A DNA stretch of 5,432 bases, from NCBI GenBank assembly GCA_035654835.1, contig DASRVZ010000169.1, forward strand, positions 1-5,432, written 5' to 3'. A program made the position numbers and the translations under genes. Below the pieces are notes generated by a model, which saw only the letters and a list, made by a program, of their open reading frames with translations, searched no databases and was not told the DNA's origin. Positions 1 through 5,258 of this stretch are shown here, one piece after another. How positions within the stretch are numbered: position 1 is the first letter of the stretch; each line of letters begins with the position of its first letter. Source of the stretch: UBA4719 sp035654835 (GTDB lineage Bacteria > Actinomycetota > Actinomycetes > Actinomycetales > Dermatophilaceae).

Positions 1-140
1 GCCTGCCGGATCGTGTTGAGGCCGGGCACCTTGTAGTGCTCCATCAGCGAGGCGATCGAAGGGAGCTGATCGCCCGGCGCGAATTCGCCGGCAGCGATCC
101 GGGTCTTGAGGTCTTGGGCGATGTCGCGGTAGCGTGCCAC
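1..140 (-). CDS. GntR-family transcriptional regulator, left copy (5' part only)
   Basis: The first 46 codons of a GntR-type DNA-binding regulator read leftwards out of the window. Translation begins MARYRDIAQDLKTRI and continues with AAGEFAPGDQLPS and NTIRQA, the typical GntR winged helix-turn-helix N-terminus (helix 1, the 'G-F-x-P-G-D-x-L-P-S' turn, then the recognition helices). The GTG at 140-138 is chosen because an in-frame TAG lies only a few codons upstream and a -10-like TAGTGT ends six bases before it, which suggests a leaderless message. The effector domain, if any, is outside the window. Short GntR regulators of this type are common on actinobacterial integrative elements and plasmids (for example KorSA of pSAM2), but the target here cannot be inferred. 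Its sequence over this span is identical to the copy at the right end. Confidence 0.85.
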   Translation of the reverse strand, partial: MARYRDIAQDLKTRIAAGEFAPGDQLPSIASLMEHYKVPGLNTIRQ

Positions 141-174
141 GAGCTCACACTATCACCGCGAAGGAGGTAGGCAA
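140..174 (-). promoter_or_regulatory. Leaderless promoter of left gntR, variant -35
   Basis: This is the mirror image of the right gntR promoter. On the minus strand it reads TTGCCT, 16 bp, TAGTGT, six bases, GTG. The -35 has C where the right copy has A, at one of the most conserved promoter positions, so this copy may be weaker. Another two of the four differences fall in the six bases between the -10 and the start codon. Confidence 0.5.
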
Positions 175-194
175 GAGGGCACGAGCCGACTAGT

Positions 195-222
195 GGTTTA
201 CATAAGGTAAGTTATCGGCGGT
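195..222 (+). other. dif-like Xer recombination site (candidate)
   Basis: Two 11 bp arms, GGTTTACATAA and TTATCGGCGGT, flank a 6 bp centre (GGTAAG). The ATAA-N6-TTAT core is the defining layout of chromosomal dif and plasmid pdif sites. Read on the minus strand, the XerD-side arm TTATGTAAACC matches the E. coli arm TTATGTTAAAT at 8 of 11 positions, and the XerC-side arm ACCGCCGATAA matches GGTGCGCATAA at 6 of 11. The site starts in the last two bases of the terminal inverted repeat and lies just before a toxin-antitoxin operon. It could instead be an AT-rich promoter or operator that resembles dif by chance. Confidence 0.33.
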
Positions 223-225
223 AAA
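197..225 (+). promoter_or_regulatory. Candidate promoter/operator of the AbrB-RelE-like operon
   Basis: A small AT-rich patch in G+C-rich sequence lies upstream of the antitoxin. It contains TTTACA (197-202, -35-like), a possible -10 around GTAAAT (221-226), and inverted repeats TTTAC/GTAAA (197-201, 221-225) and ATAA/TTAT (202-205, 212-215). Antitoxins of the AbrB fold usually repress their own operon by binding such palindromes. The spacing (18 bp) is slightly long, and the same bases also fit the dif-like reading. Confidence 0.35.
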
Positions 226-274
226 TCAGTAGTGCGGTATTGCAGCTTTGCTGCGGCCGTGGCATGGTGGTGGT

Positions 275-589
275 ATGACTGGTTTTCATGGCTACGTCGG
301 ACTGCAGTCCCGCGGGCTCATCGCATTGCCGAGCGAGCTACGCCGGCGGATGCATCTAGATGAGCCGGGCGCGCAGGTCGAGATTCTCGAGCGCGGTGAC
401 GGGGTGATCGAGCTGCGCGCGGCGCTGCCGGTGCCGGCCGATCAGGCATGGTTCTGGACCGAGCAGTGGCAGCGGCGTGAGCGTGAAGTCGACGAGCACA
501 TTGCCCGCGGCGAGGTGGCCGTGCACGAGTCGACCGACGACTTCCTCACCCACCTGGACGAGCTCGATTCCGCGGCTGCGAAGTCGTGA
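275..589 (+). CDS. AbrB/MazE-like antitoxin
   Basis: A 104-residue protein, probably the DNA-binding and toxin-neutralising half of a type II toxin-antitoxin pair. Residues about 6-48 show the swapped-hairpin AbrB/SpoVT pattern: QSRGLIALPSELRRRMHL followed by GAQVEIL and a short G-D-G turn. Residues about 55-96 form an acidic, Trp-rich tail (QAWFWTEQWQRRER, then a helix ending DDFLTHLDEL) of the sort that wraps toxins in actinobacterial AbrB-type antitoxins. I chose ATG 275 because the fold begins just after it. A TTG at 248 would add nine residues (LRPWHGGG) that fit no domain. Neither start has a clear Shine-Dalgarno sequence. The stop overlaps the next gene's GTG by four bases (GTGA), which implies translational coupling. 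Confidence 0.78.
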   Translation: MTGFHGYVGLQSRGLIALPSELRRRMHLDEPGAQVEILERGDGVIELRAALPVPADQAWFWTEQWQRREREVDEHIARGEVAVHESTDDFLTHLDELDSAAAKS

Positions 590-897
590 AGTTCGAGACG
601 ACCCCCGCGTTTGACAGCGACTACCGCCGGCTCAAACCCGAACACCGAACCGCGTTTCGTCTTGTGGTCAAAGAGAAAATCGGCCCAGCCTGCGACGCCT
701 ACGCGGCGGATCCATCGACCCCGTGGCCCGCGGCGCTGCGCGTGAAGTCCGTCCGCAACGCGGCCGGCGTACTGGAGATGACCTGGTCATTCGCCGGCCC
801 CGACGGCCGCGCCACCTTCGAGCTCATCACCGTCGACGATGACCTGCGCTGCCGATGGCGCCGAGTCGGTGACCACGCCGTATTCAAGCATCCGTGA
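586..897 (+). CDS. RelE/ParE-like toxin
   Basis: A 103-residue basic protein translated from GTG 586, which overlaps the antitoxin stop. Its size, its position after an AbrB antitoxin, and the pattern of an N-terminal helical pair (TPAFDSDYRRLKPEHR), central strands (AALRVKSVR, then LEMTWSF and TFELI) and a C-terminal RCRWRRVGDHAVF strand and tail match actinobacterial RelE/ParE-superfamily toxins. R52 and the Arg cluster near residues 88-93 are candidate RNA-contact residues, but RelE-fold toxins vary so much that the target (ribosome-bound mRNA or gyrase) cannot be told from sequence. It is co-transcribed with the antitoxin. No terminator with a T-run follows it. Confidence 0.68.
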   Translation: MKFETTPAFDSDYRRLKPEHRTAFRLVVKEKIGPACDAYAADPSTPWPAALRVKSVRNAAGVLEMTWSFAGPDGRATFELITVDDDLRCRWRRVGDHAVFKHP

Positions 898-924
898 GCC
901 GCCGGCCGCAGACGCGTGTCATTG

Positions 925-1022
925 ACCGGCAAGCCACCCCCAGTGTTGCCTGGGACAACGACTAACAGACACTGACGGTCCCTCCGCCCGACGGACAGGT
1001 CAGGGACGACGGAGGTGCCGGT
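925..1022 (+). other. Nested inverted repeats, possible three-way-junction RNA
   Basis: Three perfect stems nest without conflict: ACCGGCA 925-931 with TGCCGGT 1016-1022 closes the structure, CAGTGT 941-946 pairs with ACACTG 969-974, and CCTCCG 981-986 pairs with CGGAGG 1010-1015, directly abutting the closing stem. This is the outline of a three-way junction on either strand. I recognise no riboswitch or ncRNA consensus in it. In G+C-rich DNA stems of this length can arise by chance, so this records a pattern rather than a gene. Confidence 0.25.
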
Positions 1023-1099
1023 GACCCGGTGGTGGAAGTCCGATCTGCCGGTGGCGACGCCGGGAGAGCCGCGGTTCAAGGGTCGGGAGCAGGTCGTCT

Positions 1100-1128
1100 T
1101 GGTCGCGCGGCAGCGAGCTTCGCGACCA
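1100..1128 (-). terminator. Hairpin terminator candidate after hicB
   Basis: TGGTCGCG (1100-1107) and CGCGACCA (1121-1128) form a perfect 8 bp stem, extendable by one G-T pair, around a 13-base loop. It begins five bases after the hicB stop codon. There is no T-run after it, so it would be a stem-only terminator of the kind proposed for actinobacteria, or simply an mRNA 3' stabiliser. Confidence 0.5.
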
Positions 1129-1133
1129 GAGGG

Positions 1134-1520
1134 TCAGGTTGGCCTCGATGGGCCGAAGAGTTGGGAGACGCGACCGGGGGAGACGCCCAGGACGGTGGCG
1201 GTGTCCCGGACGGATAGATGTTCTTGGCTTCGCAGGCGCAGGGCTATGGCGCGCCAGTCTTTTGCGGCTTGCTCCAGGTCCTGCTGGGCTGCGGTCATCC
1301 GGGATCGCACGGTCTCTACCTTGAGCTCGAGACCGGCGAGCTCGGGGGTGACGGCCACCTCGTAGTCCTCTGGTTCACCGCCGCGTTCTGTAGCCAGAGC
1401 GTCGCGGGCCATCCGGGGGGCGTCGGCCAGCGTCATGGACTGGGTGAGGGCTTCCCCGTCGACGTAGAGCTCCCACCCGTGCTCCCAGCGACGCGCGCTC
1501 ACCGCTATCGTGCTGTTCAT
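1134..1520 (-). CDS. HicB-like antitoxin with C-terminal helix-turn-helix
   Basis: A 128-residue protein directly behind hicA, with its ATG (1520-1518) overlapping the hicA TGA. The N-terminal part (residues 3-60) gives a strand-strand-helix pattern (TIAVSARRWEHGWELYV, LADAPRMARDAL, then DYEVAVTPEL), resembling the degenerate RNase-H-like HicB fold that sequesters HicA. Residues about 61-95 look like a charged helical linker (LKVETVRSRMTAAQQDLEQ). Residues about 101-121 (LSVRDTATVLGVSPGRVSQL) are a helix-turn-helix, expected to bind the operon's own promoter. The protein acts in the cytoplasm by neutralising HicA and repressing hicAB. The family call leans partly on the partner gene. A longer frame reaching upstream into hicA is not needed. 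Confidence 0.75.
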   Translation of the reverse strand: MNSTIAVSARRWEHGWELYVDGEALTQSMTLADAPRMARDALATERGGEPEDYEVAVTPELAGLELKVETVRSRMTAAQQDLEQAAKDWRAIALRLRSQEHLSVRDTATVLGVSPGRVSQLFGPSRPT

Positions 1521-1729
1521 TGCAACCACCCTTTCGGTAGGCAGGTCAGGGACTTGATGGCCTTGCCGACCATCCCGGGAGACTGCACCCGGTGGCCCGT
1601 TGGCAAGGAAACCTGATGCTGGCCGCACGGGCAGGTCCACACCTCATGGCTGCCCTTGCCCTGGCGGGAGAGGCAACCGTGAGCCAGTAGTGCGGCTACT
1701 ACCTCACGGGTCTTCATCGGCTTCGGCAT
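1517..1729 (-). CDS. hicA: HicA-family mRNA interferase toxin
   Basis: A 70-residue HicA-type toxin with a double-stranded-RNA-binding-like fold that cleaves mRNA when not bound by HicB. Residues 6-20 (KTREVVAALLAHGCL) are the first helix. The segment QGKGSHEVWTC carries the conserved G-S-H with catalytic His28, followed by strands ending HQVSLP and the helix PGMVGKAIKSL. The ATG at 1729 sits about seven bases after a -10-like hexamer, suggesting a leaderless start; ATG 1717 is the alternative and would begin at MKTREVV. The gene precedes hicB with a four-base ATGA overlap, the usual hicA-hicB order. The palindromic promoter region upstream suggests autoregulation by HicB. Confidence 0.82.
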   Translation of the reverse strand: MPKPMKTREVVAALLAHGCLSRQGKGSHEVWTCPCGQHQVSLPTGHRVQSPGMVGKAIKSLTCLPKGWLQ

Positions 1730-1732
1730 GAG

Positions 1733-1776
1733 TCTAATTTAGACCCCCTAAAGTGTCAATGTCAAGGGGGCCTAAA
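1733..1776 (-). promoter_or_regulatory. hicAB promoter with overlapping operator palindromes
   Basis: On the minus strand, two TTGACA hexamers lie in tandem (1765-1760 and 1759-1754). The first is 17 bp from CTAAAT (1742-1737), with the hicA ATG about seven bases further on. An inverted repeat with 12 bp arms, TTTAGACCCCCT (1738-1749) and AGGGGGCCTAAA (1765-1776), has one mismatch and brackets the promoter. A second perfect palindrome, TCTAA-T-TTAGA (1733-1743), covers the -10. This is the arrangement expected for a HicB operator. Confidence 0.65.
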
Positions 1777-1963
1777 CACTGGGCAGTCGTTGCGGGATCG
1801 TCGTCAGACTGGCTGGTGATGAGCCACGAGCAGCCGCCAGGGTGTTGCCGGTGTGCCGCAGGTCGAGGAGATGCAGGTTCGGCACTCCGATCTCGGCCAC
1901 CAACTCATGCCACTTCACTGATCTGTTTGCGGGCATGCACGACCTTTCGACATTTCCACGCAT
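1772..1963 (-). pseudogene. Tyrosine recombinase (integrase) C-terminal remnant
   Basis: The open stretch contains SVKWHELVAEIGVPNLHLL followed by DLRHTGNTLAAARGSS, the region before and around the second catalytic Arg of actinophage-type integrases. Homology spans roughly 1921-1805. In the usual box (HDLRHTGNTLAA) a catalytic His precedes DLR; here that codon is CTC (Leu). The downstream His/Trp and the Tyr nucleophile are missing: the frame drifts into unrelated residues and stops at 1772 inside the hicAB operator. Upstream, an in-frame stop occurs within about 30 bases of the ATG. This is a decayed fragment rather than a working enzyme, and a relic of an integrated element. Confidence 0.7.
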
Positions 1964-1983
1964 CCCAAGGAGGTCGAGCGGCC

Positions 1984-2058
1984 ATGACGCTCATCGGCGA
2001 CACAAAGTTTGAGTCTGCCGGCGTCATCGATGCCGTGCGTGACGGCTTCGGAGCGTAG
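1984..2058 (+). CDS. Possible 24-residue small protein
   Basis: ATG 1984 is preceded by AAGGAGGT (1967-1974), the best Shine-Dalgarno match I see on the plus strand, at a spacing of ten bases. The peptide MTLIGDTKFESAGVIDAV then RDGFGA ends at TAG 2056-2058. It is acidic with no membrane segment, and I do not recognise it. It could be a real small protein, or the truncated start of a gene whose body was lost, consistent with the integrase remnant next to it. The Shine-Dalgarno match is the only support. Confidence 0.28.
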   Translation: MTLIGDTKFESAGVIDAVRDGFGA

Positions 2059-2213
2059 TGGGCGTCGACCACCGCAGTACCGGGTCTTGCGGACCCTACG
2101 TCGTCACTGCAAGACAGAGAGCGCGGAAGCAGACAAGGGTTCGGCGTCTGTAGAAAAGCGGGTAGTCGGCCGTCTTTCGCTTACCCCGGGGCGATGAGGT
2201 CGTCGTCGGTGGA
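2059..2213. other. Intergenic region downstream of the c-di-GMP gene
   Basis: I recognise no gene here. It contains a small perfect hairpin GGGTC-TTGCG-GACCC (2082-2096). On the minus strand just past the c-di-GMP gene, AAGCG (2182-2178) and CGCTT (2160-2156) pair and are followed by TTC, a weak terminator candidate. GGGTA and TACCC in the same span could form an alternative stem. Confidence 0.35.
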
Positions 2214-4991
2214 TCAGTGGGTGACAGGTGTGGCGACCGGTTTGCCGAAGTAGTAGCCCTGCCCGCATTCCCATCCCTGGGCGCGCAGGATGTCGGCCTG
2301 CAATTCGGTCTCGATCCCTTCCGCGATGCCGGTCAGGTGCATGCCGTTGACCAGCCCGCTCACACCCTGGGCCAGGGCGTTGGCCTGGCTGTCGCCGCTG
2401 GTGAGGTCGTGCACGAATCGCAGGTCGAGCTTGACCCCGGTCACCGGCAGGTCCCGCAACACCGAGATGGAGGAGTACCCGGTGCCGAAGTCGTCCAGGT
2501 GGATGCCGACACCCAGCCCGCGCAACGACTCCAGCGCGACTCGGGCAGAGTCCACCAGGCTTAGGACGGCGGTCTCTGTCACTTCGACCACAATCCGGGC
2601 GGGGTCGACCCGGTGGGCCACCAGAGTGTCCCGCACGCTTGTGAGCCAGCCGGGCGCAGCCAGCTGGACAGCCGAGACGTTGACGCTGATCGGACCGGGC
2701 AGGTCCGGACGCTTCGCGAGCAGGGCGCAGGCCTGGTCCAGGACCTGGGCGCCAATGGCGGTGATCAGCCCGCTGTCCTCGGCGACGTCCAGGAACTCCC
2801 CAGGACTGAGCAGCCCACGGGTGGGGTGCGCCCAGCGCACGAGTGCCTCGTGTCCGACCACGTGGGCGTCGGCCAGGGCCACGATCGGCTGGTAGTACAC
2901 CACGAGCTGACTGGCGGTGATCGCCTTACGCAGCTGGTCTTCGACGGTGAGGCGGGCCAGCGCTTGGGCGTTCATCGCCTCGTCGAAGAAGTGCCAGCTC
3001 GCTCGCCCGTTGGCCTTGGCCCGGGACAGTGCGGAGTCTGCGTCGTGCAACAGGCTCTCGGGTGTCGAGGTCGAGGTCGAGGTGGCGATACCGATGGAGG
3101 CGGTCGGCACGATCCGGTGGCCGCGTATCTGCAGGTCGGTGGCGAGCGAGGCGGACACCCTCTCGGCGCAGCGTTCGACATCCAGGACGTCTTGGACGTC
3201 CTGGCGCACGATGACGAACTCGTCCCCACCAAAGCGTCCGACCCGGTCCCCCGGGCGCAGGGCGCCCACGATCCGGTCCGCCACGGTGGCTAACACCTCG
3301 TCGCCGGCCGCGTGACCCAGCGAGTCGTTGACGACCTTGAAGTTGTCCAGGTCGACGAACAGTGCCCCCACCGACGTGCCCGCACGGCGCGCGGTACGCA
3401 GATCGACCGCCAGGATGTCCAGGACCCAGGCCCGGTTGTGCAACCCGGTCAGCGGGTCGTGGAAGGCCTGGTAGGTCAAAGCCTCCTGGGCCTTGTGCTC
3501 GGCGGTGATGTCTTCCACCTGGACCATGACCAGGTTCGCCTGGCCGTCCCTGTCGTGGAGCAGCATCGTCACACGTCGGACCCAGACCGTGGCGCCGTCG
3601 GCCCGCACCAGGCGCAGCGTCGTGGCGCCCGTGTTGCTGGCTCCGTCGATGACTCGGGCGCGGGCCTGGAGAGCTTCTTCGGCGTCGTCGGGGTGGACAA
3701 AGTCCGGGAGCCGGTGTGCCAGGAAGTACGCCTCGTCGTACCCAAGTAGATCGCAGAACGAGCGGTTGACAACCCGGAAGGCGCCGTCCAGGTCGGCCAG
3801 GGCGATACCGATAGAGGCGGAACCCATCAGGGTATGGACCAGATCTTCGGCCGCGGCCAGGCTCCGCGCGTTCTCGGCTGCCTGCCTCGCCTCGGTCATG
3901 TCGCGGGCGATCGCGGATGTACCCACGACCCTGCCGTCCGGGTCGCAGATCGGTGAGATGGTCAGCGAGACCGGGAACACCGTTCCGTCCTTTCGGCGTT
4001 CGATCCTCTCAAAGTTCACGACAGTTTGGCCGGCTCCGACCTCTGCCAGGATGGTGTCCGCTTCGCCTGTTCGATCCTCGGTGCTCAGGAGGATGACGGA
4101 CTTGCCGATCATCTCCTCGCTGGAGTAGCCGTACATCCTCTCGGCGGCCGGGTTAAAGCTCGTGATGGTGCCATCGGACGAAGTGCTAACGATCGCTTCG
4201 CCACTGAACTCCACGACTGCCGCCAGACGCCGGGCCGACTCAAACGCCTGCCTCGCCTCAGTCACGTCGCGGGGAATCGCAGTCGCGCCGATGACTGTGC
4301 CGTCCACGTCGAGAATCGGTGAGACGGTGAGCGAGACCGGGAACACCGTTCCGTCCTTGCGCACACGGATGGTCTCAAAGTCCTCGACGGCCTGGCCGGC
4401 TCTGATCTTTGCCAGGATGGCGCCGGCCTCGCCTGTTCGATCCTCGGTGCTCAGGAGCATGACGGACTTGCCGACCATCTCCACGCTGGAGTAGCCGTAC
4501 ATCCTCTCGGCAGCCGGGTTAAAGCTCGTGATGATGCCGTCTGGCGTGTTGCTGATGATGGCATCCCCGCTGTACTCGACGACTGCCGCCAATCGCTCCG
4601 ACCAGCGCCGACCCTGTTCTGCCTTCTGCCGGTCGGTGATGTCGCGCACCGCAGCGATCACCACCACGCCGTCCCCGGTGTCTACGTGGGACAACGCGAT
4701 GTCCACCGGGAACTCGGTGCCATCCCGCCGCTGGCCGCGCAGCTCCAGATCGGTTCCCATCTCCCGTGTCTTGGGGGCTGCGACGTACCCATCCCGCTGC
4801 ACCTGGTGGACCGTCCGCAACGACTCCGGCACCAGCGTCTCGATGGGCAAGCCGACCAGTTCGCCGCGCTCATAGCCGAACAACGATTCCGTATGGCGAT
4901 TGACAAACCGGATCACGCCCGCCCGGTCCACCCCCACCAACGCGTCAGGCATTGCCTCCAACAGATCCTTGAAGTTCGACTTCTTCGACAA
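2214..4991 (-). CDS. PAS4-GGDEF-EAL cyclic di-GMP synthase/phosphodiesterase
   Basis: A soluble signalling protein with no membrane segment or signal peptide. Residue numbers count from a TTG at 5018. I prefer the TTG at 4991 (residue 10), because AGAGGGG sits about seven bases before it. Four PAS sensor domains lie at about 15-128, 142-263, 264-385 and 390-505; the second and third are duplicates. The diguanylate cyclase domain (about 515-680) has DPLTGLHNR, metal-binding D556 in FVDLDNF, GGDEF at 597-601 and the RPGD inhibitory site at 588-591, five residues before it. The phosphodiesterase domain (about 690-930) has EAL at 724-726, NVSAVQL, VTET, LDDFGTGYSS at 841-850, K863, AEGIETE and GQGYYFGKP. 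Both enzymes look intact, so the protein could make and degrade c-di-GMP, with the PAS array setting the balance. The PAS ligand is unknown. It has no visible partner gene. Confidence 0.93.
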   Translation of the reverse strand: MSKKSNFKDLLEAMPDALVGVDRAGVIRFVNRHTESLFGYERGELVGLPIETLVPESLRTVHQVQRDGYVAAPKTREMGTDLELRGQRRDGTEFPVDIALSHVDTGDGVVVIAAVRDITDRQKAEQGRRWSERLAAVVEYSGDAIISNTPDGIITSFNPAAERMYGYSSVEMVGKSVMLLSTEDRTGEAGAILAKIRAGQAVEDFETIRVRKDGTVFPVSLTVSPILDVDGTVIGATAIPRDVTEARQAFESARRLAAVVEFSGEAIVSTSSDGTITSFNPAAERMYGYSSEEMIGKSVILLSTEDRTGEADTILAEVGAGQTVVNFERIERRKDGTVFPVSLTISPICDPDGRVVGTSAIARDMTEARQAAENARSLAAAEDLVHTLMGSASIGIALADLDGAFRVVNRSFCDLLGYDEAYFLAHRLPDFVHPDDAEEALQARARVIDGASNTGATTLRLVRADGATVWVRRVTMLLHDRDGQANLVMVQVEDITAEHKAQEALTYQAFHDPLTGLHNRAWVLDILAVDLRTARRAGTSVGALFVDLDNFKVVNDSLGHAAGDEVLATVADRIVGALRPGDRVGRFGGDEFVIVRQDVQDVLDVERCAERVSASLATDLQIRGHRIVPTASIGIATSTSTSTPESLLHDADSALSRAKANGRASWHFFDEAMNAQALARLTVEDQLRKAITASQLVVYYQPIVALADAHVVGHEALVRWAHPTRGLLSPGEFLDVAEDSGLITAIGAQVLDQACALLAKRPDLPGPISVNVSAVQLAAPGWLTSVRDTLVAHRVDPARIVVEVTETAVLSLVDSARVALESLRGLGVGIHLDDFGTGYSSISVLRDLPVTGVKLDLRFVHDLTSGDSQANALAQGVSGLVNGMHLTGIAEGIETELQADILRAQGWECGQGYYFGKPVATPVTH
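3864..4595 (-). repeat. In-frame tandem duplication of a PAS domain
   Basis: Two adjacent 366 bp units (4595-4230 and 4229-3864) encode residues 142-263 and 264-385 of the c-di-GMP protein. By eye about 90 of 122 residues are identical, including FNPAAERMYGYSS, LLSTEDRTGEA and KDGTVFPVSLT. Several DNA stretches of about 28 bases are identical between units, for example from 3964 and 4330. The period is exactly 122 codons, so the reading frame is kept. Confidence 0.9.
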
Positions 4992-5018
4992 CGTCCAGCC
5001 CCTCTCGAGTCGTGGCAA

Positions 5019-5236
5019 GTAACTCGGATCTCGCAGGATTACGAAAGCTGAAGAAGCAGCCCCACACGTTGATGGGCAACCTTACGTCGGGACCTGTTCC
5101 AAAGACCGGAAACACAGTCAGGACTTTCCATTGCCCGGTCCGTATGCAGAGCCAACTGTCGGGAAACGACCGGATCTGCCGCAGTCCGTGCGCGCCTCCG
5201 GAACGGGAATTCGACCGAACTTGATACGCTGGGTGT
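5019..5236. other. Upstream region of the c-di-GMP gene, no gene recognised
   Basis: These bases separate the c-di-GMP gene from the right inverted repeat. I find no convincing coding frame and no clear -35/-10 pair for the minus-strand gene. On the plus strand, TTCG-AC-CGAA (5210-5219) and TACGCT (5225-5230, matching TANNNT) lie just before the repeat and might form a second promoter reading towards gntR. The evidence is weak. Confidence 0.4.
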
Positions 5237-5258
5237 CCACTAGTCGGCTCGTGCCCTC

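Larger units (their letters stand above)
1..196. repeat. Left arm of terminal inverted repeat
   Basis: This stretch is the reverse complement of 5237-5432. Bases 1-141 match exactly; the only mismatches I find are at 142, 145, 159 and 171, all upstream of the gntR start codon. Similarity stops abruptly after TAGTGG at 196, where the left side continues into an AT-rich patch and the right side does not. The arm carries the start and promoter of a GntR gene reading out of the window. The repeat is cut by the window edge, so its full length is unknown. Confidence 0.97.
898..1133. other. Intergenic gap between convergent toxin-antitoxin operons
   Basis: I see no convincing gene in these 236 bases. 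The gap holds a nested set of inverted repeats (925-1022) and a strong hairpin next to the hicB stop (1100-1128). A plus-strand reading frame opens at GTG 1015 or 1021 after GGAGG (MTRWWKSDLPVATPGEPRF), but from 1134 it runs antisense through hicB and I do not recognise it. It may be a fragment or chance. Confidence 0.5.

Noticed and set aside
161..168. AAGGAGGT as a ribosome binding site in the left repeat
   Set aside because: It lies on the strand opposite to gntR, and no start codon with a usable frame follows at a suitable distance on its own strand.
941..974. Cobalamin, TPP or c-di-GMP riboswitch in the gap after the toxin
   Set aside because: The stems are present, but I find none of the conserved core sequences of these classes, and no downstream gene would fit such regulation.
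1015..1365. Plus-strand ORF of 116 codons starting MPVTRWWKSDLP
   Set aside because: Most of it is antisense to hicB, it matches no family I know, and its composition beyond 1134 looks like a shadow frame. Only the part before 1134 is mentioned, as a possible fragment.
1753..2058. 101-codon plus-strand ORF covering the integrase remnant
   Set aside because: Its first two thirds are antisense to the integrase remnant and show no protein-like pattern. Only the last 24 codons have a plausible start signal.
2132..2180. tRNA-like GGTTCG segment
   Set aside because: No acceptor, D or anticodon stems can be drawn around it.
2290..4494. Several long plus-strand ORFs across the c-di-GMP gene
   Set aside because: They are antisense shadows of a G+C-rich gene whose minus-strand product has unmistakable PAS, GGDEF and EAL motifs.
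5019..5236. c-di-GMP riboswitch in the leader of the GGDEF-EAL gene
   Set aside because: No GEMM consensus segments are recognisable on the minus strand.
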